This document shows, piece after piece, positions 24,531-34,531 of a stretch of 38,077 nucleotides of DNA. The translations under genes were made by a program, and so were the position numbers. The stretch is from Verrucomicrobiales bacterium (GTDB taxonomy: Bacteria; Verrucomicrobiota; Verrucomicrobiia; Verrucomicrobiales; DEV007). Numbering within the stretch: position 1 is the first letter of the stretch; each line of letters begins with the position of its first letter. The notes beneath the pieces were generated by a model, which ran no database searches, was not told the DNA's origin, and worked only from the letters and a program-made list of their open reading frames with translations. Location of the stretch: assembly GCA_016795505.1 (NCBI GenBank), contig JAEUHH010000117.1, positions 1 through 38,077 on the forward strand. The letters are read 5' to 3'.

Positions 24531-25870
24531 GGCAACTCCTGAATGCGGATGCGGCGGTACTCCATCTGCCCGCGGTCGCCCTCCAGACCGATGGGGCCGG
24601 TGGCGGGGACGGGCAGGGCTTCCTCAAGCACCTCGCCGTTGCAGGTGGCGTGGGCGACGCCGCCTTTCACGGTCACGATGAGTTCGTTCCAGTCCTGGGG
24701 TTTGTATTGCTTCAGCTCCAGATAGGGTCCGGCGAGCCGGTAGTCGCGGCATTGGAGCTGCGGCTGACGAATGAAGACGCCGCTGTCGGCATTCGGCGTG
24801 GCGCGGAACTCGAGCTTGAGGACGAAGTCGGTGGGAAACTCCCGCGTCGTCCAGAGCTGCTGGATGCGGCGGCCCTCGGCGGGAGTGGTGACGACGAGGC
24901 GGCCATTGATGGCGACGTAGCGCCCGTCGTCGCTGCGGGTTTTGCCGTCAAAGCTCACCGGCTCGGTGATCTCGACCTTGGCGGGGGCGTTGGGGTTCGT
25001 CTTGGCCTTGGCTTTCGGATTTTTGGCCTTGCCGGGTGCGGCCGGCATGGGGCGGAATCCCCAGCCGGTCAGGTCGCGGCCGTTGAACAGGCTGACGAAG
25101 CCCGGCTCGGGCTGAAAAGTGTCGGCTTCGGTCTCCAGGTAGCCGAGGGTCGCGAACACGGGGCGCAGGGCGGCGGCCCACATCCGGTAGCCGGCGTCGT
25201 TCGGGTGCAGCAGGTCGGGAAACTCCGCCGCGCCGGCATCGCCCCCGGCATCGGCAAAGAGCGTCCAGGTATCCAGCACGGTGATCTGCGGATCGCCCTT
25301 CACGGCGGCGGCGTAGAGTTCGTTGATCCGCTTGATGGCTTCGGCGGGACGTTTCTTCGAGGCGCTGCTCGGCATCACCTGGCACAGCACGATGGGCATG
25401 TCGGTGCGATGCTGCTTCAGGGCCGAGATGATGCGCTTCAGGTTTCCTGCGATGGTCTCGGGCGCGGCGCCTTCCTCCAGGTCGTTCGTCCCCATCAGCA
25501 GCACCACGGCGCGCGGCTGTAGGGCCAGCACGTCGGCTTCGAGCCGGATCAGCATGCCGCGGGTGGTGTCGCCGCTGATCCCGCGGTTCGCCGTCTTCAG
25601 GCCGGAAAAGGCTCCCTTGAAGTCGTCACCCCAGCCCTGGGTGATGGAATCGCCGAGGAAAACCACCGCGCCCCGGTCGCGTTCCACCTGTCCCGCCCAG
25701 GCGGCGCGTTTTGTCTCCCAGAGCTTGGTGAACCAGTCGTAGCGGCGGATCGGCCCCTCGCCCGGCAGCCCTTCGTCGGTGGCGGGGATGGCGTACGGCG
25801 AGGCGGGAGCCTGCCCGGCGGCGGGCAGAACCAGACAGGTGAGCAACAGGATCAGCAGGGCTTTTTTCAT
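24527..25870 (-). CDS. Secreted GDSL/SGNH esterase fused to DUF1080 (3-keto-disaccharide hydrolase) domain
   Basis: A 447-residue exported fusion. The signal peptide is MKKALLILLLTCLVLPAAG; a Cys in its hydrophobic core is not clearly a lipobox. The SGNH domain (about 50-240) has VVFLGDSITQG (block I), NRGISGDT (II), LLMGTNDLEEG (III) and FPDLLHPND (V). A Lys/Pro/Ala-rich linker follows. The C-terminal DUF1080 domain (about 260-445) has FVSLFNGRDLTGWGF, DSGVFIRQPQ and a closing jelly-roll strand. Both domains act on carbohydrates or their acyl groups. Start ATG 25870 is preferred over the longer frame to 25951, which would lack a signal. It follows the sulfatase by 28 nt. Confidence 0.92.
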   Translation of the reverse strand: MKKALLILLLTCLVLPAAGQAPASPYAIPATDEGLPGEGPIRRYDWFTKLWETKRAAWAGQVERDRGAVVFLGDSITQGWGDDFKGAFSGLKTANRGISGDTTRGMLIRLEADVLALQPRAVVLLMGTNDLEEGAAPETIAGNLKRIISALKQHRTDMPIVLCQVMPSSASKKRPAEAIKRINELYAAAVKGDPQITVLDTWTLFADAGGDAGAAEFPDLLHPNDAGYRMWAAALRPVFATLGYLETEADTFQPEPGFVSLFNGRDLTGWGFRPMPAAPGKAKNPKAKAKTNPNAPAKVEITEPVSFDGKTRSDDGRYVAINGRLVVTTPAEGRRIQQLWTTREFPTDFVLKLEFRATPNADSGVFIRQPQLQCRDYRLAGPYLELKQYKPQDWNELIVTVKGGVAHATCNGEVLEEALPVPATGPIGLEGDRGQMEYRRIRIQELP

Positions 25871-25898
25871 GAGATTTCGGTTGGAAAATGGAGGCAGT

Positions 25899-27422
25899 TC
25901 AGCGACTGCGGCCGGCCGCCTGAATGGCCTTGAGCCTGGTGGCCATGGCACGGGCGCGGTCGGGCTCGCGGGAGATCAGGTCGGTGGTCTCCCCGGGGTC
26001 GGTGGCGAGGTCGTAGAGCGATCCCGCAGGCGCGCCGCCGAGTTCCGTGCCGGTATTGGCATTCTTCTGCGGCCCCTTGGTCGGCTCGATGTATTTCCAC
26101 GAGCCCTCGCGCAGGGAGAGGCTGCGGGCGTGCTCGACGAGGTGATCGCGACCGGTTTCCGACTCTCCCAGCAGGGCGGGTAGGAGATTGAAGCTGTCCG
26201 GCGCGTCTTTTTCGGCCAGATTTTGGCCCGTCAGCGCGGCAAAAGTGGCCGGCAGGTCCACCTGGCACACGAGGGCCTCCGAGACGCGGCCGGCCGGGAT
26301 GCGCTTGGGCCAGCGGGCGAGGAAGGGCACCCGGGTGCCGCCCTCGAAGTTCGAGTATTTGCCGCCACGCCACGGGCCGGCGGGCCGGTGGTCGCCCAGT
26401 TTGGCCACGGCTTCATCGTGATAGCCGTCGTCGATGACCGGGCCGTTGTCGCTGCTGAACAGGACCAGCGTGTCGTCGGCCAGACCGAGCCGGTCCAGCG
26501 TGGCGAGCACCTGCTCGACGCACCAGTCCATCTGCACGATCGCATCGCCGCGGGGACCCATCGCCGTCTTGCCGACGAAGCGCGGATGCGGCACGCGGGG
26601 CACGTGGATGTCGTGGAAGGAGAAAAACAGGAAGAAGGGCTGATCCCGGGGCGCCTTTTCGATGAAAGCCACCGCCTTTTCCGTGATCCGGTCGGCCATG
26701 TCCTCGTCGGTCCACCGGGCCGCCTGTCCTCCGGTCATGTAGCCGATGCGGCTGATCCCATTCACGATGGTCATGTCGTGCCCGTGGCTCGGGTGCATCT
26801 TGAGCAGGTTGGGGCGCTCGCGGCCGGTCGGGTCGTCGCCGACTTTCTCGCCAAAACGCACCTGAATGGGGTCGGCAGGGTCCAGGCCGACGACGCGGTG
26901 GTTCTCCACATACACGCAGGGCACCCGGTCGCCGGTCGCGGGGATGAGAAAGCTGTAGTCGAAGCCGATCTCCAGCGGTCCGGGCTTGATGTCGCCGTTC
27001 CAGTCCGGACCGCCATCGGGGCCGAGACCGAGGTGCCATTTGCCGACCACGCCGGTGCGGTAGCCGGCTTGTTTCAGGATCGAAGGCAGGGTGGTGCGAC
27101 CCGGCTGGATGATGGCGGCCGCGTCACCCTTCGCGATGCCGGTGCCCTTTTCCCGCCAAGCGTATTCGCCGGTGAGCATGGCGTAGCGCGACGGTGTGCA
27201 GGTCGCCGAGGGCGCATGACCGTCGGTAAAGCGGATGCCCTCCTGCGCAAGGCGGTCGAGAGCCGGCGTCCGGACGGCGGTGGCTCCCTGGCAGCCCAGG
27301 TCGCCCCAACCGACATCGTCGGCATAGAGCAGCACGATGTTCGGCCGCTCGGCGGCGGACAATAGATTGGCTAGACCGAGGCTGGCGGCCAGCAAGAGGA
27401 ATCGGGCGTGGTGGGAAATCAT
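25899..27422 (-). CDS. Secreted type I sulfatase (formylglycine-dependent)
   Basis: A 507-residue arylsulfatase-family enzyme that removes sulfate esters, probably from polysaccharides. It has an N-terminal signal peptide (HHARFLLLAASLGLANLLSAA), RPNIVLLYADDVGWGDLGC with the calcium-binding Asp pair, and SATCTPSRYAMLTGE carrying the Cys-x-Pro-x-Arg site. That Cys must be converted to formylglycine, so a maturase is needed; none is in the window. GYRTGVVGKWHLG and FLFFSFHDIHVPRVP follow as expected. It leads an operon with the GDSL/DUF1080 protein and the amidohydrolase. The start is ATG 27422, not the frame start at 27461. Confidence 0.96.
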   Translation of the reverse strand: MISHHARFLLLAASLGLANLLSAAERPNIVLLYADDVGWGDLGCQGATAVRTPALDRLAQEGIRFTDGHAPSATCTPSRYAMLTGEYAWREKGTGIAKGDAAAIIQPGRTTLPSILKQAGYRTGVVGKWHLGLGPDGGPDWNGDIKPGPLEIGFDYSFLIPATGDRVPCVYVENHRVVGLDPADPIQVRFGEKVGDDPTGRERPNLLKMHPSHGHDMTIVNGISRIGYMTGGQAARWTDEDMADRITEKAVAFIEKAPRDQPFFLFFSFHDIHVPRVPHPRFVGKTAMGPRGDAIVQMDWCVEQVLATLDRLGLADDTLVLFSSDNGPVIDDGYHDEAVAKLGDHRPAGPWRGGKYSNFEGGTRVPFLARWPKRIPAGRVSEALVCQVDLPATFAALTGQNLAEKDAPDSFNLLPALLGESETGRDHLVEHARSLSLREGSWKYIEPTKGPQKNANTGTELGGAPAGSLYDLATDPGETTDLISREPDRARAMATRLKAIQAAGRSR

Positions 27423-27472
27423 GACGATCGCGATGGTAGGAGGAACGCCCGCGGCTGGCAATGCGAATGACC

Positions 27473-27538
27473 GGAGAGACCGGGTCTGATCTCCGATGAG
27501 ACAGGGTCAGATCGGAGAGGCAACCCTGTCTGATCGGG
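27473..27538 (+). repeat. 22-bp tandem repeat family, locus D (three units, one partly inverted)
   Basis: Units at 27473-27494, 27495-27516 and 27517-27538 keep the 22-nt period exactly. In the last one the central bases read ACCCTGTC, the complement-like form of the AGGGTCT core, so part of the unit is inverted. Locus D overlaps the end of the HAD gene: its TGA stop (27507-27509) and last residues lie in the repeat. Confidence 0.82.
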
Positions 27539-28238
27539 AGAGCCGGTCGATGGTGGCGAGGAAAGCGACGGGATCGGTGAAGTCCTCGAACAGGTGGTCG
27601 GGATCGTGCTGCGCCAGGTCTGCGGCGGTGTAGGCCCCGGTGGCGACGGCGATGGCCCAGGCGCCGCAGGCGCGGGCGCAGCGGATGTCTTTGGGGGTGT
27701 CGCCGATGATGAAGGTGCGCTCCGGCGGAAAGTCGCGTCCGGAATGTTGCCGGGCCCGGCCGATGGCGACGGGGCCGAGTTCGTTGCGATCGTGGTGGTC
27801 GTCCCCGAAGGCGCCGAAGGCAAAAATGCCGCCCAAGCCAAAGGTCTCGACCTTGGTCCAGGCGCCCGGGGCGATGTTGCCGGTCAGCAGGCCGAGCAGG
27901 TGGCGTCCGGCATCGGCGCGCAGGTGGTCGAGCAGTTCGGTCACGCCGGGCAGCAGACGACCGTCCTGTCGGCCGCGACCACTCAGCTCGATCTCGAGGT
28001 GGGTGTGGTAGCGGGCGTAGAACCGGTCCTCCAGCTCGGGATGGTGGCCGATCGCGAAATGATCGCAAAGCGACCGGACGATGCCCGAGTCGGTGCTGCC
28101 GGCGAGATTCAGCGGGGGGAAGCTCTCCGCCTGCTCGTGCAGGCGGAATTCCTCAATCCAAGCCGATCGCAGGGCCCGCAGGCCGGCGCCGCCGGTGTCG
28201 AGCAGGGTGCCGTCGATGTCGAAGAGCAGCAGATTCAT
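27507..28238 (-). CDS. HAD family phosphatase (phosphoglycolate phosphatase-like)
   Basis: A 243-residue haloacid-dehalogenase hydrolase. Motif I FDIDGTLLDTGG is at the N-terminus (nucleophile Asp), motif II LLTGN is in the middle, and motif IV FIIGDTPKDIRCA is near residue 190. A helical cap sits between I and II. The substrate is probably a small phosphorylated metabolite, but undefined. The last ten or so residues (LSRSDRVASPI) come from a 22-bp repeat, so the ancestral C-terminus may have been replaced. Start ATG 28238 is used; a GTG at 28259 overlaps the infC stop as GTGA after a GAGGAGGAG tract and is a real alternative. It is probably in the thrS-infC unit. Confidence 0.9.
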   Translation of the reverse strand: MNLLLFDIDGTLLDTGGAGLRALRSAWIEEFRLHEQAESFPPLNLAGSTDSGIVRSLCDHFAIGHHPELEDRFYARYHTHLEIELSGRGRQDGRLLPGVTELLDHLRADAGRHLLGLLTGNIAPGAWTKVETFGLGGIFAFGAFGDDHHDRNELGPVAIGRARQHSGRDFPPERTFIIGDTPKDIRCARACGAWAIAVATGAYTAADLAQHDPDHLFEDFTDPVAFLATIDRLSRSDRVASPI

Positions 28239-28255
28239 GAGACCGTCGGGGCGGC

Positions 28256-28942
28256 TCACTCCTCCTCCTCGCCGCGGTGGGCGTGGTCGTCGTCGTCGTG
28301 GTGATGATCGTCGGGTACTTCGGCAGCGTGGGCGGCGTCGTCGTCGGCCTCGGCTTTCTCGTGGGCTTCCCAGTCGACTTCCTCGTCCTCCTTGCGGAAG
28401 CGGGGCTTCTGCTTCGCCTTGGGTAGCGGGGAGAGCATCATGAGGATGCTGCGATTGTTCAGCTTCGGCTCGAGGTCGATGTGGGCCATGCCGAGCAGGT
28501 CGTTGCGGACTTTGCTCATCAGGTCGAAGCCCAGCTCCTTGTAGGCATTTTCGCGGCCGCGGAACTGGAGGATCATGCGGAGCTTGTGCCCGTGGGCGAG
28601 GAAATCCTCGGCGCGGGTGAGCTTGATCTGGTAGTCATGGGGATCGATCCGCACGCGGAACTTGATCTCCTTTTCCTTGATCTTGGGCTTCTGATCCTTT
28701 TTCTGCTTGGACTGCTCGTAGCGCCATTTGCCGTAGTCAACGATGCGGCAGACGGGCGGACGGGCATTGGGCGCGACTTCGACGAGGTCGAGGCCGAGCT
28801 CCTTGGCTTTGGCGAGGGCGCGGACGGTTTTCATCACGGCGTTGGCTTCGCCGTAGATGACGCGCACCTCGGGGACCCGGATGCGTTCGTTTACGCGGAT
28901 GACTTCCCGTCGGGGACGGGGTTTGAATGGTTTACTGGCGAT
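28256..28942 (-). CDS. infC: Translation initiation factor IF-3, probable AUC start, acidic/His C-terminal tail
   Basis: IF-3 governs start-codon choice and subunit dissociation. The conserved core is clear: VNERIRVPEVRVI, LGLDLVEVAPNARPPVCRIVDYGKWRYE, KEIKFRVRIDPHDYQIK, then RGRE, and a C-domain ending around LSPLPKA. No ATG, GTG or TTG lies between the upstream in-frame TAA and this conserved part. The only GTG (28867) falls inside it. ATC at 28942 gives MASKPFKPRPRREVIRVNE and is preferred; ATC at 28900 or 28882 are alternatives. After the core, about 45 residues are Asp/Glu/His-rich (DDHHHDDDDHAHRGEEEE), unusual for the family. infC follows thrS by 170 nt, as often, but rpmI and rplT do not follow. 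Confidence 0.92.
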   Translation of the reverse strand: MASKPFKPRPRREVIRVNERIRVPEVRVIYGEANAVMKTVRALAKAKELGLDLVEVAPNARPPVCRIVDYGKWRYEQSKQKKDQKPKIKEKEIKFRVRIDPHDYQIKLTRAEDFLAHGHKLRMILQFRGRENAYKELGFDLMSKVRNDLLGMAHIDLEPKLNNRSILMMLSPLPKAKQKPRFRKEDEEVDWEAHEKAEADDDAAHAAEVPDDHHHDDDDHAHRGEEEE

Positions 28943-29112
28943 GGCAGGTAGGGGTTGGAGTTAACGGTCGTTGAGGGCATCGCAGCCGGCGAACCGTCCG
29001 GAGGCGATGAGAGACGGGAAAGAAGAGCGCCGGTCCGCCGGGGGCAGGTGAGGACGGGTTTCCGCCGGGGAAACTCGGGTGGGGGGATACGGTGCGGACC
29101 TGACGAAAAGCA

Positions 29113-30996
29113 TCAGAGGGAACGGGAGCGGATCTCCGCGACGACCTGATCGCGGAAGGCGAGCACCGGAGACGAGCCAGCGTCGCCGCGATCGCGATGG
29201 CGGACGGACACTTCCTGGGACTCTGCTTCTCGGGCTCCGATGACCAACATATAGGGAATCTTGTCGAGCTGGGCAAGGCGGATCTTGGCTCCCACTTTGT
29301 CGTCGGAGCGGTCCACCGTGACGCGGACGCCAGCTTCGCGTAATACTGCCTCCACTTCTCCGGCAAAGTCCAGAAATTTTTCCGAGATCGGCAGTACGCG
29401 AACCTGCTCCGGGGACAGCCAGGTGGGGAACTTGCCGGCGAAGTGCTCGATCAGCACGCCGACGAAGCGCTCCATGGAGCCGAAGGGGGCGCGGTGGATC
29501 ATCACGGGCCGGTGGGCCTGGTTGTCGGCGCCGATGTAGGAAAGCTGGAAGCGCTCGGGCAGATTGTAGTCCACCTGCACGGTGCCGAGCTGCCACTCGC
29601 GGCCGATGACGTCCTTGACCACGAAGTCGATCTTCGGGCCGTAGAAGGCGGCCTCGCCGGGCTCCTCGGTGAAGGCGGTACCCAGGGTGGCGGCGGCTTC
29701 CCGCAGGGCGGCCTCGGCTTTGTCCCACTTGGCGGGATCGCCGACGTATTTGGACGAGTCGGGGTCGCGCAGGCCGACGCGGACGCGGTAGTCCTGCATG
29801 CCGAGGGTGCCGAGCACGATTTTCACCAGTTCGAGGCAGCCGCGGATCTCGGCGGCGACCTGATCCTCGGTGCAGAACAGGTGGGCGTCGTCCTGGGTGA
29901 AGCAGCGCACCCGGGTCATGCCGCCCAGCTCGCCGCTCTGCTCCCAGCGGTAAACCGTGCCGAACTCGGCCAGCCGCACCGGCAGGTCCCGGTAGCTGTG
30001 GTGGTTGCTCTGGAAAATCTTGATGTGGTGCGGGCAGTTCATCGGCTTCAGCAGGAAGCCGTCGATCTCGCCCGACGCGAGGCGGTTGGACAGCTCACCG
30101 CAGCCGCAGCCTTCGTCGGCGAGCTTTTTCAGGTGCTCGCGCTCGACGATGGGCGGGTATTGGGAATCGGCATAGTAGGGGAAGTGCCCCGAGGTGCGGT
30201 AGAGGTCGAGTTTGCCGATGTGGGGGGTGAATACCTGGCTGTAGCCCTGGCGGCGCAGGTGCTCGCTGATGAAGTCCTGCAACTCCTGGCGGACGAGGGC
30301 GCCCTTCGGCTTCCACAGGATGAGGCCCTGGCCGACGGCTTCGTCGATGTGGAACAGGTCCATCTCCCGGCCGACGCGGCGGTGATCGCGTTTCCGGGCT
30401 TCCTCAAGCTGCTCGAGGTGGGCGTCGAGGTCGGCGCGATTGGGGAAAGCCGTGCCGTAGACCCGCTGGAGCTGGGGATTGCTGGCGTCGCCCTTGTAGA
30501 AGGCGCTGGCGACGCTCATGATCTTGAAAGCCTTGCAGTTTCCCGTGCGGGGTACGTGGGGGCCGGCGCAGAGGTCCCAGAAGTCGCCGTTGCGGAAGAT
30601 CGAGATCTCCTCGTCCTCGGGGATGTCCTGGAGCAGGTCGATCTTGAATCGGCTGGGCACTTCGCGGTCCCCGAGGGCGGCGAGGCGGCCGCGCTGGGCG
30701 AGGTCGAGGGCCTCGCTGCGGGAGATGGTGACGCGCTCGAAGACCTGGTTTTCCTTCACCACGCGCTTCATTTCCTCCTCGATGGCGGGGAAATCGTCGG
30801 GGGTGATGCGGTGGCCGAGGTCCACATCGTAGTAGAAGCCGTTCTCGACCGGCGGGCCGGCGGCGAACTGCGCGTCGGGCCAGAGCTTCGCGATGGCCGT
30901 GGCCAGCACGTGGGCGGTGGAGTGGCGGAGGCGCTCCAGATCGGACATCTGGGCGCGTTCATCGAGGGTCTTGCGCTGTTTTGCGTCGTCAGCCAT
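29113..30996 (-). CDS. thrS: Threonyl-tRNA synthetase lacking the TGS domain
   Basis: ThrRS charges tRNA-Thr. The protein (627 residues) starts directly at the editing domain: LRHSTAHVLATA (HxxxH) and CAGPHVP (Cys/His site). The class II core has KPMNCPHHIKIF (zinc Cys), RWEQSGEL, QDDAHLF, GTVQVDYNLPER and VMIHRAPFGSMER. The anticodon-binding domain ends in a VAEIRSRSL-like tail. No TGS domain (about 60 residues in E. coli) precedes ATG 30996; the open frame beyond it runs into the tRNA gene. An insertion of about 30 residues (YPPIVEREHL, DEGCGCGELSNRL) lies before the zinc-binding part. thrS leads infC. Confidence 0.95.
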   Translation of the reverse strand: MADDAKQRKTLDERAQMSDLERLRHSTAHVLATAIAKLWPDAQFAAGPPVENGFYYDVDLGHRITPDDFPAIEEEMKRVVKENQVFERVTISRSEALDLAQRGRLAALGDREVPSRFKIDLLQDIPEDEEISIFRNGDFWDLCAGPHVPRTGNCKAFKIMSVASAFYKGDASNPQLQRVYGTAFPNRADLDAHLEQLEEARKRDHRRVGREMDLFHIDEAVGQGLILWKPKGALVRQELQDFISEHLRRQGYSQVFTPHIGKLDLYRTSGHFPYYADSQYPPIVEREHLKKLADEGCGCGELSNRLASGEIDGFLLKPMNCPHHIKIFQSNHHSYRDLPVRLAEFGTVYRWEQSGELGGMTRVRCFTQDDAHLFCTEDQVAAEIRGCLELVKIVLGTLGMQDYRVRVGLRDPDSSKYVGDPAKWDKAEAALREAAATLGTAFTEEPGEAAFYGPKIDFVVKDVIGREWQLGTVQVDYNLPERFQLSYIGADNQAHRPVMIHRAPFGSMERFVGVLIEHFAGKFPTWLSPEQVRVLPISEKFLDFAGEVEAVLREAGVRVTVDRSDDKVGAKIRLAQLDKIPYMLVIGAREAESQEVSVRHRDRGDAGSSPVLAFRDQVVAEIRSRSL

Positions 30997-31169
30997 GGGG
31001 GCGAAAAGAAATGAGAGGGGGCGGGGAAAGGGTAGAGAAAACGGGCAAAAGATACGCGGGAGCGGCGGAAACCCAACCTCTTTCCTGCGGACGGCCCGGG
31101 GAACGGGTGTTTTTTGAAGCTTGAAAGCCGCAGTGGTATCGCGCACTCTAGCCACGCTCGGGTGAGCCC

Positions 31170-31246
31170 CGGGGCGTAGCACAGCTTGGTAGTGCGCCTG
31201 GTTTGGGACCAGGAGGTCGCAGGTTCGAATCCTGTCGCCCCGACCA
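31170..31246 (+). tRNA. tRNA-Pro (anticodon TGG)
   Basis: A 77-nt gene with an encoded CCA (31244-31246). The acceptor CGGGGCG (31170-31176) pairs with CGCCCCG (31236-31242); A is the discriminator. The anticodon arm is CCTGG-TTTGGGA-CCAGG with TGG at 34-36. The T-arm GCAGG-TTCGAAT-CCTGT is intact. It lies between the thrS 5' side (divergent) and the membrane protein gene. Confidence 0.97.
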
Positions 31247-31279
31247 CTTTCCTTCCGATCCTTCCGACTCTCCCTGACG

Positions 31280-32245
31280 ATGTCCGCCGCCGGTGTCCAT
31301 GCGCCCCCAGCCGACCCGATGGCGGGGTGCACGCCGCTGCCCGACGTGATCGGGCCGGTTTTCGCCAAGGAGCTGAGACAGGGGCTGCGGGCGCACCGCT
31401 TTGTGCTGCCGTTCGTGGCGGCGCAGTTGTTCGCGCTCATGGCGATCGGGTCGGAGCTGGCGATCTCCTCGGCATTCCACGATGGCTCGGGGCCGGGCTC
31501 GTTCGGCGGCTTGGTCGTCACGGTGGTCGTCGTCGCCGTGGGACTGGTGATGCCGATGACCCACATCGGCGCCCTGCGGCCGGAGCTGGGCGACGGGCGG
31601 AACATCGAGCTGCTGCTGATGTCGAATCTCGACCGCTGGCAGATCGTCTGGGGCAAGTGGCTGGTCGGCTTTGTCCTCGCCATGCTCATGCTGGTGTCGC
31701 TGCTGCCCTACCTGCTGGCCCGCTACTTTGCCGGCGGGGTGGAGCTGATGGATTACCTGCTGACGCTGATCGGCGTGGTGCTCGGCAGTGGCCTCCTCAC
31801 GGGGATCGCGGTCGGGGCCTCGGGATTTGGCAATTTGCTGGGCCGGTTTTTCCTGATCGGCGTCGGCCTGTTCTCGGCCTGGGGATCGGTCATGGCGGCG
31901 GGTTGGCGCTTTTTTGAAAAAACGGCGTCGGCCACCGGGGGCGCCGCTTTCTGGCCGGGGCTGGCGTCGGTCGCCGTCTCCGCCCTGGTGGCCGCCCTCT
32001 ACGTGGTCTACGGCCTGCAATTGGGCCGCGCCCGGCTGCGGCTGTTCGAGAATCCGATCGATCCGCCCGCCAGCGGCCTCATCATCGCCCTCATCATCTT
32101 CACCCCCATCGTGACCGGCATCGCCACCGCCGTCACGGTCGGCTGGGGGGCCTGGGTGGCGGTCGCGGGCCTGCTGGGCCTGGCTTTGAGCATCGACCGC
32201 GGGCCGGGACGGAGCGGAGCCCGCGCCGTCTATTTGCAGCCGTGA
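31280..32245 (+). CDS. ABC-2-type permease-like integral membrane protein
   Basis: A 321-residue protein with roughly eight hydrophobic segments. After a short Pro/Ala N-terminus comes GPVFAKELRQGLRAHRF, a pattern typical of ABC-2-type permease subunits in PVC bacteria, then helices such as GLVVTVVVVAVGLVMPM and WLVGFVLAMLMLVSLLPYLL. The segment RNIELLLMSNLDRWQIVWGKW between helices 2 and 3 is also ABC-2-like. No ATPase subunit is next to it, so the partner, if any, is elsewhere, or the protein works alone. The substrate is unknown. It follows the tRNA gene by 33 nt and could be read from the same promoter. Confidence 0.78.
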   Translation: MSAAGVHAPPADPMAGCTPLPDVIGPVFAKELRQGLRAHRFVLPFVAAQLFALMAIGSELAISSAFHDGSGPGSFGGLVVTVVVVAVGLVMPMTHIGALRPELGDGRNIELLLMSNLDRWQIVWGKWLVGFVLAMLMLVSLLPYLLARYFAGGVELMDYLLTLIGVVLGSGLLTGIAVGASGFGNLLGRFFLIGVGLFSAWGSVMAAGWRFFEKTASATGGAAFWPGLASVAVSALVAALYVVYGLQLGRARLRLFENPIDPPASGLIIALIIFTPIVTGIATAVTVGWGAWVAVAGLLGLALSIDRGPGRSGARAVYLQP

Positions 32246-32282
32246 GCCCGGGCGCTCCCGCAAAACCGGGAAGCGAAATGGT

Positions 32283-32311
32283 TTGAGCCCGGCGGCGAAG
32301 GTTGCTAGCCT
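32283..32311 (+). promoter_or_regulatory. Candidate sigma-70-like promoter of acs
   Basis: TTGAGC (32283-32288) and TAGCCT (32306-32311) are separated by 17 nt, in the gap between the membrane protein gene and acs. The predicted leader to ATG 32390 is about 70 nt. The -10 is weak (TAnnnT), so this is a tentative call. Confidence 0.35.
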
Positions 32312-32389
32312 TGCCGCCCCTGACCTCCGGGTCTCCCCCTGTTTTCTTCCCTATTTGGTCAAAATCCCGACGACATCACCCATCTCCCC

Positions 32390-34354
<1,965 letters not shown>

Positions 34355-34367
34355 GCCCGTGAGGGGG

Positions 34368-34437
34368 AGTGAGGAGTGAAGAGTGAAGAGTGAAAAGTAA
34401 AAAGTGAAGAGAAAAAAGTGAAGAGTGAAGAGTGAAG
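34368..34437 (+). repeat. Heptanucleotide tandem array, forward orientation (10 units)
   Basis: Ten consecutive 7-mers of consensus AGTGAAG, with variants AGTGAGG, AGTGAAA, AGTAAAA and AGAAAAA, begin 13 nt after the acs stop. A complementary array lies at 34532-34587 with a 94-nt core (34438-34531) between, so the arrays form a long imperfect inverted repeat. The arrays are AT-rich against a GC-rich background. Function unknown. Confidence 0.85.
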
Positions 34438-34531
34438 CGTTCCGATTTCAGTCTCCCCTGCCAGCCGTGAGGAACTGTCATGTGCCAAGGGCGTCGCATT
34501 CCCAGTGCAGCCTCTGAGAACTGACCACTTA

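Noticed and set aside
29443-31014. 523-residue plus-strand open frame opposite thrS
   Set aside because: Thr-tRNA synthetase motifs are all on the minus strand; the shadow frame has no domain.
30997-31689. Long N-terminal extension of the thrS frame
   Set aside because: The extension crosses the tRNA-Pro gene and intergenic sequence, is not TGS-like and is low complexity; ATG 30996 fits the editing domain.
31148-32263. 371-residue minus-strand open frame opposite the membrane protein
   Set aside because: It overlaps the tRNA gene and is Gln/Arg/His-rich antisense of hydrophobic codons; the plus-strand product has clear transmembrane segments.
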